Shown here: positions 23,053-34,200 of the stretch, in pieces
How positions within the stretch are numbered: position 1 is the first letter of the stretch
How the letters are laid out: every line of letters starts with the position of its first letter
DNA from: Sphagnum compactum
Lineage: Eukaryota; Bryophyta; Sphagnopsida; Sphagnales
Assembly: GCA_965153455.1 (NCBI GenBank)
Contig: OZ234501.1
Span: forward strand, 1,302,001 to 1,366,000
Reading direction: 5' to 3'
Length of the DNA stretch: 64,000 nt
Notes under the pieces: model-generated
What the model was told of the DNA's origin: nothing
Seen by the model: the letters and a program-made list of their open reading frames with translations, nothing else
Databases searched by the model: none
Made by a program: the position numbers and the translations under genes

Positions 23053-23600
23053 GGGGCTGTTTTTGTTGACTTTTTTCACTTTTTGTTACTTTTTGTTACT
23101 TTTTGACTGCTTGTAACTTTTGTAAGTTACTTTTCCCTACTGAAAAGGGTAAAGTTTGTTACTTTTGTTACTTTTTTTAACTGCTTGTAACTTTCATAAA
23201 TTATTTTTTACTGTTGAGAAGGGCCAGGGGAATTGTTTTATTAGTTATATTCATTGTTCAGGGGGAAAGGGTGTGCCTTGATTTATTTATTTTTTAATTC
23301 TTTTACTGTTGAGGGGGAGGGGGGGTTCAAGTTTATGTTTGATTTTTCTCCTTCATTTGACATGTGGAAGGAGGAAGGGAAAGGCCCATGTTTTTTTTTG
23401 AATTTTTTTTTTTCATTGTTGAGTGGGTAGGAGGGTCAGGGTTTTTTAAAAAAAATACGTTGAAGGGGGATGGGAGGGGGAGGGGGTTTATTTTATTTTT
23501 AAATCTTTTTTTTGGGTGTTGAATGGTTAAGGAAGGGGAGGGGGTTGATTTTTTTTTACAAATTCATAATGGGAGAAGGGGGGGCCAGTGGTTAAAAGTA
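23053..23600 (+). repeat. Dispersed G/T-rich repeat, copy 3
   Basis: Begins inside the family at GGGGCTGTTTTTGTTGAC, followed by TTACTTTTT runs and G-rich/T-rich blocks with TGACATGTGGAAGGAGGA. The leading CTTAAGGTATGAT segment of copies 1 and 2 is absent, so the copy is truncated or diverged at its left end. Confidence 0.7.
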
Positions 23601-24433
23601 GCCATTTTCAAAATACTAGCCACTCATGGGCCTTGATTTTTTATTTTATTTTTAATTTCCTACCAGATGTCATCATTATCATATACCTAATAGGCCGTGA
23701 AGTCCTCTTAGATGGGCATTTTTCCCCCTTGTTTCCATCCTCCATTCTTTTATTTTAATTTTCATTTTTCTACTTTTTTTTAGTTGTTACTTTTCATATT
23801 ATTCTTTTTTTCTTCTTACTCAATGTTTTTTATTTTATTCTTTATTATATTTCCTAGTTTTACATTTCTTTATTTCTTTATATTTTACTAATTTTATTTT
23901 ATTTTTATATCATTTTTTTTGCCGGAACAATTGTGGTTTCGTTCAGTGCTATTGGGAAAATGTGTTTGGTTTCGTTGGCTGTGAGATTCTCCGTCTCTTG
24001 GAGCTTCTGAGGATGCTTTCATACCTGGCATTATCTGTATATTCCTCTTCCACTAGCCCTGTCTGATTACCTGTTCTAGTAAGCAATATCTGTCCGATTC
24101 TGCAAACAAGATTGTGAATAGTCAGTCTATCGTTGGATTGTTTGTTTCTCTTTGGGATTGCATTCTTTTCGGATAGTCACAAGAAATACCGCACGAAGTC
24201 TAGTACAAAATCTGATTCTGAACCTAGTCTGAAGCTCATGGTTTTCTGTGACTCTTCTTGCTCGATCTCACTTTTTATGTTAGGTCTCCGATGACCGACA
24301 GCTGCGGATATTTCTAAATGTTCGAAGCCGTATGAGCATCGGTGTTACAAAATCAGGTGTTTCGCAAGACTCCCTGGCTTTATCTTACTGTGATCCAAGT
24401 TGCGGGGCTGTTGTTTCTTCATTTTTGGAAACT
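23601..24433. other. T-rich spacer
   Basis: Strongly T-rich to about 23920, then balanced unique sequence to the next LTR. No coding frame supported. Confidence 0.4.
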
Positions 24434-24438
24434 ATGAG

Positions 24439-25259
24439 TGACGCGCTCCTTGGTCCCGGGGTGAACCCACTTGAGGGTTCACCAATGTGAAGTTGCGGAA
24501 AATGGGGACCAAAGGGGCACGCTCCCGACTTCCAACTCTAGAAAGGGGTAGAGGGTCGAGTTGGGAGCCCCGGGATTAGACGAGGAAGATGGACTAGTAG
24601 ATCAAGCACGAATCTGCATCCAAAACCAACCACAAATGGGTTAGTTCACATTCGGGAACACCCTTGGGTGTTGGGACAAGCCACGGGCACTTTGGACTAC
24701 TTGACTCACCACGGCCCGGACTTGGGGGAAGCCACCACCTTCCCCCTTATAGTTATCTCTGCAGCTCACCACGGAACCTACATCCAAATGGCACATTTTG
24801 TTGGGACTCCCGAAATGGAGTCCCGAAATTGTCCCGGCGGGACTCCTGGGACTTTGAACGGTCATAACTCCCGATTCTGAAATCCGATCGCGACGAGGTC
24901 TAAACCAAAGTTGTAGCCCTTGTCGAGATCTTTTCAACGCCATGTCGCACTCTTTGAGGCGACGTCGGGAAAGGGTCGATTCCCGACTTTTAGTGGTCGG
25001 GAGTCAAACTGCCAGTTTGACTCCCGGCCCTTCTTTTGCCCATAACTTGGGCTTCAAATGTCCAAATGGCCAATGCGAGGCCATTTTCGATATCTACGTT
25101 TCAAGACCTTTCCAATGACACCAAGAACACCCCAATGCGAGGTGTTTTGAGCCTTGCTGTCGAGCTCTAAACATTCGGGAGTCCCGGAGGACTCCAAACC
25201 TCCAACTTTTCCAAGTGTTGGGCTTCACCCCCACACTTGGACAAAGTGGGGTTGCGACA
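24439..25259 (-). mobile_element. Solo LTR, family A copy 4 (short form, 821 bp)
   Basis: Minus-strand copy. On the plus strand it reads TGACGCGCTCC...GGTTGCGACA. The flanks are ATGAG (24434-24438) and GTGAG (25260-25264), a 5-bp duplication with one mismatch. The perfect 29-base palindrome is at 24998-25026 and the hairpin at 24724-24746. It is close in sequence to copies 1 and 2. Confidence 0.9.
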
Positions 25260-25264
25260 GTGAG

Positions 25265-26638
25265 GGTGGCAAATAGGTTTCTATTGGAGGTTTTGAACAG
25301 GGTTCAGGATGAGCACGAAAATAGGTAGCATAGTGGTAGCCGTATAGTTCAGGGATATGTTGCTCCCTATGTGCAAGGCTCTGCAAAGAGGTGATTTGTG
25401 TGAATCAAATAGGCCTTCTCAGGGGAAGATTGGATTCTGCATCTATCTTTTGTAAAGCTCAGTGAGGTAAAAGCTTGAATGAGGTACAATCCATGACCAT
25501 TGTTGCTCCTTTTTGTACATTGTACATGTCTTATGTGTAATTAAAAACATGATGCTGGCATGATTCTGTACTCACATCCAAGTTTCTAGAGCTGGAAAAT
25601 ACCCTGAGGTAGCAGCACTAGTTTTGTTTGTTCACTGTTTCTCATGTTCAATGGTAGACATTGTATTGAACCTCTTGATAGGTATCTACTATCTGCTCTT
25701 ACAGATTATAGATGGGTTAGTGGTTGTATGGTTGCTGGGTGATTATATTTGGTTACCTGTGCACCTAGTTGGTTACCCCTAAATTCCTTTTTTTCAATCT
25801 AAGATGTTTTACTTCAAAAGTATATAGATCAAGTTGAAAATCTGATTTCAATTGATTGGTTGTATGTTGCCAAACAGTCAAAAGATCATAAAATAGGAGT
25901 TTGAAGATCCATTGGAAGTCTCTACCAACACATGGACAGTGTGGAATGTGGTGTAGTAAGTGTTGGAAATGTAAGTTTTAATGTGGTATTTGTCTATGAA
26001 CTAGAGAAAAACTTTGCTAGCAAAATTGGACTGTAAGTTATGTGTAGTTTGAGGAGTGAAATCGTATTTTTGTCATAACTATTGCATGTTGGTGGATGAA
26101 GGTGTGCGCCCACTGCTTCAGCGGCTAACGACTGTTTTTTAAGGGTTTTTTTCTCACTCACTCTTGGAAGTTAACTCCATGTTGGCTCAGGAGCTCTGAC
26201 TCTTATGTTGGATTGACTGTGTTATATGGAATCGGTGACAGATGCGAGCTACAGTTAAGGAAGTTGCTACCTTCTTTCCAACTGCAATAATTAAAGGTTT
26301 CTCTCCCTTACTATTTGCTGTTAACTTTGTTCCGTCAAATCAAATTTCATATACTTACATCCTATTCCTTGATTGAGTGGGCTGCACATCTTCCATTCCC
26401 TCAGTACACTCTATCTCAGGCTTTGATCGGAAAATCAAGTTCTTAGAAATGTTGTGCTTTTTCAGACGCATGAGCCACAAATGGCTGTCTTCTCATTCAG
26501 AAATTCTGTGCTTGCTATAGGGTCTATGAATTTGTACAACTAGCCGAGCTATATTATGCAGGGAGTCATGGTATGAATAGTCATGAAAATAGGTGCAGTG
26601 CTTAATTTCAATCCATTTTGGTTTATAGACTGATCATT
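25265..26638. other. Spacer, no recognisable gene
   Basis: Moderately AT-rich unique sequence. I looked for exons on both strands and found no domain. Confidence 0.4.
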
Positions 26639-26681
26639 CACTGATCCATCAGTGATTTATAGTACCACTGATGGATCAGTG
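26639..26681. repeat. 16-bp perfect inverted repeat (hairpin)
   Basis: CACTGATCCATCAGTG at 26639-26654 is the exact reverse complement of CACTGATGGATCAGTG at 26666-26681, with an 11-base spacer. Each arm is itself almost palindromic. It stands immediately before the 147-bp tandem repeat. Confidence 0.85.
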
Positions 26682-26693
26682 ATTTGCAACTGT

Positions 26694-27135
26694 GTTGTTG
26701 CAACATTACATCACCTACCTTCAACAACACACAAACAATACAAATACAATGTTGGGAAAGTATGATTATAACATAGATACAATAACATAAACAACAAGAA
26801 TACAACATTGAGTCAATATTGAATATCTAGTTTGTAGCTATGTTGTTGCAACATTGCATCCCCTATGTTCAACAATGCAGATGCAATGCAAATACGATGT
26901 TGAAAAAATATGAGTACAACATGAATACAAAATATAGACAACATGAATACAATATAGAATCAATACAATAATAGAGTTTGTAACCATATTGTAACAACAT
27001 TGTATCATTTATAACTAAAAATGCATATCCAATACAATCATAATACTAATGCAATATCATTACAATATGGACATAATGTGAATACAACATGGCAAACAAC
27101 ATAAATACAATGCAAATATGATGCTACACCAATTA
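26694..27135 (+). repeat. Degenerate tandem repeat, about 147 bp, three copies
   Basis: Copies start near 26694 (GTTGTTGCAACATTAC), 26842 (GTTGTTGCAACATTGC) and 26988 (ATTGTAACAACATTG), giving periods of 148 and 146. Each contains many ACAA and ATACAA words. The third copy is the most diverged. Confidence 0.75.
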
Positions 27136-27300
27136 TCATTGAAACAAAACCAAAATTAAATCAATACAATCAAAATTGTTTCAATGCCTATTTTACACGA
27201 ACAAAGCACTAAACCTTGGACATCTTGTAAAAGTATTGTGAAAGCACTTAAATAGCACTAATACAAAGGGGTCCCCACTTTGTGATGTGTTCATCACAAA

Positions 27301-27700
27301 TTTCTTTTACTGTTGAGGGGGAAGGGTTGCACCTTCATTTTTCTTTTTGATTTGACTTATGGAAAGGGGGAAAAGGGGAGGTGTGGGGTGTAACGTTATG
27401 AAAGATTTTTTAATTTTTCGTTCAAGGTGGGTTTAAAGTTAGGTTGCAATTTTTATTTTTATTTTCCTTTCTCCATCCTCATTCCTATATTTATTCATTA
27501 TTCATGGGGAGGGGGTGCGCCTTGATTTTTTTTTTAACTTATTTTACTTTGGAGGGGGAGGCAAGGTACAAGTAAATGTTTTTTTTTTCGTCCTCCATTT
27601 AACGTGTGGAAGGAGGAGGGGAAGGGGGTTAAGTTTTTCCTCAAATTTGTTTTTCATTGTTGAGTGGTTAAGGAGGGGGGTGGGGGGGTTGTTTTCCTTT
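27301..27700 (+). repeat. Dispersed G/T-rich repeat, copy 4 (diverged)
   Basis: The G-tract/T-tract pattern with TTTTACTGTTGAGGGGGA, CATTTAACGTGTGGAAGGAGG and TTCATTGTTGAGTGG marks a diverged copy. T-rich DNA follows to about 27860. Its right side lies next to the point where the SERAC1-like exon loses similarity, so this insertion may have truncated that gene. Confidence 0.6.
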
Positions 27701-27954
27701 TTTTCTCCTTTTTTATATTATTCTTTTCCTCTTCTTACTGGATTTTTTTTTTGGCCATATTTCCCAATTTTACCTCTTCTTTGCTTTGTTTTTTTATTTT
27801 TTTATCATTTATATTTTTTCCCCTATTTTTTTCAATTTGTGCCAATGCATTTTCTTTTATTCTTCTATCCTTTCCTTGGTTTCGTAAGAGGCATTGAACG
27901 AATAACAGTGAACAAGTACATGCAAGCTTGGAATTAATATGATTTCTTTTAGTT

Positions 27955-28866
27955 GATTTCCTCTTCAATTTTACAACCAAGCTCTTCGACACCAACCCTC
28001 CAAAACTATGGCCAATTAACACAATAGGATGATGCCATTTATACCTGCACAAAACATATTCATTTGCTGTACTGAACTTCGAGGAAGTATCTAATCGACT
28101 TCTACATTTCATATTAGTTAAGTCTATATTTATGTGTGACTGAAATATATCATCGAATGCACACCTCTGACATTGCTCAAAAGAATTGTTGCACATTCCT
28201 GCACTTTAGCTGTCCTCGTGGCATTTTCAGATGTTAAAACGTCAAGGCCCTTTCCACTTTCAAAACCAAGCTTTTTAACACCAATCTCTAAAAACATAGC
28301 ATATTTCAGTAATAAGGATGATTCCATTCACCCTGCACCATACATTACTGTGATATGTTCAGTTTCAGGAAGTGTTGAGACACCATCTATAGTTGGCCGA
28401 TATACTATCATTGATAAGTGTACAAATTTTCTATACGATTGAAAGATGACCCAATGATTGAGCAACAAATCTCAAATTTGAAAATTTTAGTTGCTTGATA
28501 TATTTGTGAGTGAAACCACTATATTTGCCCAAACATGACATTGTGACAATCAAAGAAAGGTGACTTGTACCTAGGATTGATGAGAGTCTGGTATACATTA
28601 TTCGCAACATGTGATACATGACCAGGAGGGGAGCTTTCTATTACATGTGCATTGTATGAAACTGAGAAAATGTGCACAACTTCCCCCAAATCAATTGGTA
28701 GCCATTCTTCAGGCCAACATACATCATCATGACCTCGTTGTGTCCCTGTGCCCCTCCAGGCATGACCCCTCCAGGCATCACCATTGTCATTTGCAGTTAA
28801 TTAGAGCCCACAAAACAAGACCACATCCATTTCAACACTTCGCTTGTCTTCACGAGGTGGCCACAG
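27955..28866 (-). pseudogene. SERAC1-like alpha/beta hydrolase, truncated and stop-containing
   Basis: Exon 28866-28571 begins after an ATTAG acceptor and reads EMDVVLFCGL, an in-frame TAA (28801-28803) where homologues would have a sense codon, then LTANDNGDAW, DDVCWPEEWLPID and IFSVSYNAHV, ending INP(R) before donor GTACAA. The next exon starts at 28044 after TTTTGTGCAG, in matching phase (AG+G), with YKWHHPIVLIGHSFGGLVSK. GHSFGG is the nucleophile elbow of the hydrolase fold, with Ser as catalytic residue. Order and spacing match SERAC1-type lipases. Similarity fades near 27955, next to the G/T-rich repeat, so the C-terminal catalytic Asp/His part is missing. Further upstream exons may exist at 29.1-29.9 kb. 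The TAA and truncation indicate a pseudogene. Confidence 0.7.
28240..28330 (-). pseudogene. Decayed duplicate of the GHSFGG exon inside the intron
   Basis: The minus strand reads NHPYY, stop, NMLCF, stop, RLVLKSLVLKVER. This aligns with HHPIVLIGHSFGGLVSKSLVVKLKR of the exon at 28044, with the catalytic elbow destroyed by two stops. It lies in the intron between the two recognisable exons, about 290 bp upstream of the intact version. This is a local exon duplication in which the upstream copy decayed. Confidence 0.6.
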
Positions 28867-30560
28867 CTAATGTACCGGCCAATGACTCTGCCATCAAAAT
28901 TCCACATTCAAAATATTGCACAGTAACCAAAGTCTAGATCATAGCACCAGAAAGTATTGGAGACTTGTTGAAAGGAGATGCCACCAATTGGTTTACGAAT
29001 GTAATAGAATGGGCTATTTGAACCAAAACTCTTGGAAATAAATTAGTATCACAATGGTCCAGTCAGCAAGGTAAAAAGAACTCACAAAACTAGCAGCCAT
29101 GATCATCAAGATGGCTTCTTGTCGTTGTACATAAATCCATGATATGGTAACACTCAGCGATACCACGAGTCTTAGCAGTCTCATCCATTGGCAAACTGCC
29201 ATTTCGCTCTATTTTTAAGAGCTGAGAGGAATCCAAAAATCCTCGCTCCTTGAATAAGTGGCTCTCATGACATACAAGAAGAGCGTTGTTGCTCTCAAGA
29301 TCTAATAGCTTTGCACTCCTCTTCAAATATTGATAGGTGAAAAACAACATGGTGGGAGCTGCCATACAAACGGTGGTGTTGCTGTCACGCATGCATTTTC
29401 CGTTCATTCACACAAGGGGAGAAAATCCTTGACAAACTTGTGCAGTTACAAACATCATACATTGTTGCACATTATTGAGCTCTTCTCTGAATTCCCAATC
29501 AAGCAATAGAGAATCAATTTGTAGACTCTGTCGCCTAGCCTTAGACACACATACAGTACCACCCTAGAAGTCAGACTCTACACATTATTTGGGAAAAACA
29601 TGAAGGGTGGTGAGAAAACAATACATAATATTCTGTTCATCTGGTTATTGCCCATTAAGTGATTGGATCTGCTGATATGATTAGTACACATTAGTCGATT
29701 CTTAAACAAAGAACTACTCTCATATGATCAAAATAACACAAATCTTTAGACCCTAGGCAAGACCCATGTTCAGACAATGGTACGCGAAAAGAAATGGAGG
29801 CCAACATCCAAAATCTTGCATCGTCAAGAACAATACCTGAAATTCCTGAGTCTGGAAGCACCATAAGAAAGAATAGCAAATGACGTGCTGAAAAATTGCC
29901 ATAGAATCTCAACAACACCGTTATCTCTTCGACAAGAAAATCTTATGCTTCGTACCTCATAAATTGGACGCATAGAGTTTGAATCCAGCTGATGCAAAGG
30001 CAATCTGCAAAAGACAAACCTTCAAACGGTTCAAGGTCATTGAGCAACAACAGGTAGGACTCCGTTTTGGAATGTGATTTCAGGAACTTTCAAAACTAAA
30101 ACTTCAAGTGATATTGGAAAGCAGTTTGCTGAACTGATCCACTAGATTCCAATTGTTCAACAAACAATCAATGCACAACCAACAAGAAAACATGAGGTTA
30201 GGAGTCCATGTAGCACAATACCACCAATTGTGGTTTTGTAGATGCCCTAGAAAATAAAGTTGCTTGCAAGCCGGTCGCATGCCAAGGAGATGGTTATCGG
30301 CTGCGAAAATGTAGACTCCACAGTAGTCAGAGTCGAAAACCAATAGGAAACCTTCAAACCGCCAGGAGTTGGGAGCCATCAACGCTGGAGCACAGCGTTC
30401 ATTTCTCATGGGAAACGGGAAAACCGTCGAAATTAACAATATACCTAGTGTGTGACTTTTCCGTGGACGTCCTCCATTCCAAGAAACGACACAACACGAA
30501 CAGAGACATGACTAATCTTCAATATTCACCGCACCGCATTGGACACCATAGTTCGGTGAA
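28867..30560. other. Possible upstream exons of the hydrolase, unresolved
   Basis: Minus-strand open stretches at 29090-29407 (AKLLDLESNNALLVCHESHL) and about 29850-29940 (NGVVEILWQFF) look coding in composition and could be N-terminal exons of the same gene. I cannot define splice sites or confirm homology. The rest is spacer. Confidence 0.3.
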
Positions 30561-30568
30561 GCTCCTTC

Positions 30569-31183
30569 ATGCTCGACCACTTGTTCTATTATTACCCCAA
30601 GGGGGAACATTGGTCGAAAACAGCAAGACACACAGTCTTCAGATTTCAACAAAACTCGAACCTATACAAATCGTACACGGAGCTTTACAATATGCGACGG
30701 CAATCTTCACACCTCCGAAAAAATCTTCACAATGTGTGTAAGGCAATGCACCGCGAAACAGGAATTAGCAGAGAGTGGATGGAGCAAAGAAAAATGTCAG
30801 CTCAGAAAACTGAATCCAAACAATCTACAACCTGCAGTAGACTTGGAAGTATACCCACAAAAGGGGTACTAGCGGATGCAAGCCCTAGAACCAAAACTAG
30901 TAAGGAGTGGGAGGAGCTGCTACGGAATACAGCAGAGCAGGAGATGAAAACGAAGCTAGGAAGGGGTAAAATACCAAGGAAACAAGCACAGTATAGCTTT
31001 GAGCGACACGTACAAGTCTATGCGGAGGAGGATGAAGTCGATAGTGACCCTTACTGTAGTGCGACTTCATCGAGCTCTAGTGACTCTGATGCCAGCCTTT
31101 CTTGCACATCGCCTTCCATTCGTTGCTGTTGCAGCCCCAAAAAACTTGCACGAAGATGTCAACCACAACGAAAGGAGGCGTAA
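30569..31183 (+). CDS. Hypothetical 204-residue charged protein convergent to the helicase frame
   Basis: An open frame of 204 codons from ATG 30569. The N-terminal third is mixed (MLDHLFYYYPKGEHWSK). The middle is Lys/Glu/Arg-rich and probably helical (TSKEWEELLRNTAEQEMKTK). Then comes an acidic patch (YAEEDEVDSD), a Ser run with Asp (SSSSSDSDASLS), and a Cys/Lys-rich end. No membrane segment or known domain is visible. It ends 44 bp from the end of the minus-strand recombinase/helicase frame, so the two are convergent and could be the two genes of one element. Coding status is inferred from length and non-repetitive, charged composition in a region richer in GC than its surroundings. The frame could be fortuitous. 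Confidence 0.4.
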   Translation: MLDHLFYYYPKGEHWSKTARHTVFRFQQNSNLYKSYTELYNMRRQSSHLRKNLHNVCKAMHRETGISREWMEQRKMSAQKTESKQSTTCSRLGSIPTKGVLADASPRTKTSKEWEELLRNTAEQEMKTKLGRGKIPRKQAQYSFERHVQVYAEEDEVDSDPYCSATSSSSSDSDASLSCTSPSIRCCCSPKKLARRCQPQRKEA

Positions 31184-31227
31184 GTAATACAACACAGCCG
31201 ACAGTCCTTGGACATATGGGTTTAATC

Positions 31228-34200
31228 CTAGAATTGTATTTTTCTGTGATTGTCTCGCTCCAGCATTCGGATGCATGCATCTACCAATCGTGTGAAGTTG
31301 GTGATAGATCGTCCCAAGGCCTTCAGTCCCATCCATCGAGCCAATTCTTCATCACGAGTGATGTCTTTCAATTCCGGCATGGCCTTGTGCATGTCCGACG
31401 GGTTGCGACGCCAAATGGCCCAAAGAAGAATGTGGTATCGTTCACCCCGAATTTGACCCGGGCAATCAACACCGTACCTTCCTTCGTGCAACTGGACATT
31501 ACCTAACGCTTGCTCGTTGTGCAAAAGGTGGCACTTGGGACAACTGTCAGGTGACCGGGGAATGGAATTAGGGCAATCCGACCTAGGATGCGATCCCAGA
31601 CATTTGAAGCATCGACAACCATCCAGCAACAACGGACAATTTTGACTGGGGTGACACAAGTTTCTAGCATCGCCATAAACACTGCACATGAGACAATTGG
31701 GTTCATCAAGAGTAGCAAATCGATGAAAGTTCTTCAAGGATGTACAATCCTCGTTCATGAAGGAGGTGAGCATCGTCGCTCGCACCCTAAGCATCGGCAA
31801 TGGTGGGGGGGGTTCTGGTGACACCGCCCTCGATTGTCGTACACAATTGTTGCACGGTTGTGCTGCTGGAATTAGGTTGCACCGTTGTGATTGACCATCC
31901 ACAACCAAATGAAGATTGTGTCGTCGACAATTCTCCGTGTCCGTGATCCAAGCGTTGGGTTCGACGAACGATGAATCGATGTGCAAAGCTTCAGCTCTAG
32001 ATTTTGCACTAGAAATCACTCTTCTAATACCAGGTTTACCGTCGCGAGCAAGTCGGCCCGACTCTTGGTGCAGAGCAGCAAAAGACCTAAAAGATCCACG
32101 GTGAATGACGAGCCTAATCGATGAGTAGTTGTACCCACACCCAATGACCCCGGTGGCCACCATAACCTGAGCTTCGCCCGAGAGCCATGATTGTAACTGT
32201 GCCTTCTTAGCGTCTTCATCCAGATGGGCATGAAGATGGGCGGTCTTGACGCATGCCACGTTATTGGCGATCGATGCCACACGTTCAACAGATTGTCGTG
32301 TCAAGCAATATACGATTGCCCTATCCGTCTCGGAAGACACATTGCAATCCCATTCGACAAGTTGTCGAATGATTCCATCGTCGACATCAACCACTTCATC
32401 GACGACATATCCAATCAACGGGCGCACCGTGGACATCCGGATGACGCTGAGTGACGTGGACATCACAATCTTAAGGTCAGTCTCTTGAGAGGGGGACAAA
32501 GAGGCTGTCAATGTGACGAGTTGGCACCCCAGGCCCACAACGGCAATAGGCGCTTCATGACCAGTCTGAAATCGGACAAAAGCAAATGCGCTTCATCCAC
32601 AACAACACAATGAAGCTTTTGCAGATGGTTCAATGTATGTGCGAGTTCCACAAACCTAGGAGTTGTTGCACGTTCCACTGATACGAACAAGATGGACGGA
32701 GGATCATGAAACGTAATTGTGTCTGTGCCATAGGTTGCGTATCGTAAGCTAGCTCGACTCGCATCAGCTTCGTGTCCGCTGACAAGGATGCTGAGAGGTA
32801 CCACCACGATGATGGTGCGACCAGTGACCATGGGTGGAATCATGAACGCGGCTGATTTGCCATGTCCAGTGGGCATGACCACCAATAAGTCAAGTTTATT
32901 TTCCAACACTAATGTCACAGCCAGGCCTTGTTCCTTGCATGTCCACTATTCATGGCCAAATCGACAAAGAGCTCGTAAAGCATGCACTTCGTGTGTTTGA
33001 TTTCGAGGTGGAGGCGGGATGGCCAGTTGAGCGGGACTCTGTGCGACCGAACACATGAGCGATGCGAGGAGAGACGCGCAATCAGATTGCAACGGACAAT
33101 GGGTGTTGGGTCGGTCAATAATCGTCGGAATTTCAACGGTCAAAGTACCTGAGGGAGGTGGATCGAGGGGGCTCCCATCGAGTTGTAACAAGCGATGCCA
33201 TGCTTCGACGGCCAATTTGTATGTGTACATTTGTTGGCTGTCCATGAACCTGTGATCGTTCGAACAGTTGGCATAATGTCTTGCTGCCGTGGCGGAAGAG
33301 TGCCCTGATGTCTCGTCGATGGGAAATTCCGTGCAATAATTTTGTTTAATGGCGCCGCCGAAATAAGCGGCGAGATGACGATAATCCGCAATCCCAAGAT
33401 CAAGATTTGCATGCTCGAGGAACCCGGCGGCCACCAAACGCGAAACATGTCCGCCCTCCATGGCCGCATCTCGTTGAATGGCCCAAACGTTCATGTATTG
33501 TTGGGCAGCGTCGATATTTCCACGCAAACCGGCGATGAACGACTGCACCGGCCTCACAAGCAACATATATTCAATGAACAACAAATTCAGTTTTGGAGGT
33601 AGGAAACGGGGTATCAATTTGACAGGCGGCCCTGCATTGGCGCCCTTGTGGTATCTCTGGAAAGTCATAATGGTGCCAAAGGACCAATAGAATGTCCTAT
33701 CAGAATGCTCCGTGTTGCGAATGAGATAACTTTTATACTCCTCCCCTCGAGGAGGACCGCCGGCAGTGAGATGCATGAGTAAAAATAATAACGCATGCAT
33801 ACGATCGGCTACTCGTGCCCACATTGCCAAGGCATTTTCATTCCATATGATGGATCGATCGTCGTTTGTGCCTTTGATAAAAAGTCTTCGAGTAAGCCGA
33901 TCAGTAAAAAGGTGGATGGCCAGATCCTGTCCATGACGATGAAATTCATTACGGGCATCCGACAAGAAAGAATATCCAACCTTGTCTTCATTCACCTTGT
34001 CGACGATGTTGCCTTCCGCTATCACCCGACCGATCTAGGTCGTCTGGAGTCCCAGTAGTAATTGGTTGCTCATGACTTTATTTGCCTCGCCGAACAGCTT
34101 GCCAACCAGGTTCCGTAATGTGTCGATTGTCACAGCTTGACCATCGATCGTGCATGCCAAAGGACCGATTCGATCTAATCTGGGGACGTCCGGGCCGTCG

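Noticed and set aside
27515-27937. 140-codon hydrophobic Phe-rich frame
   Set aside because: It arises from T-tract sequence at the edge of the G/T-rich repeat and has no domain.
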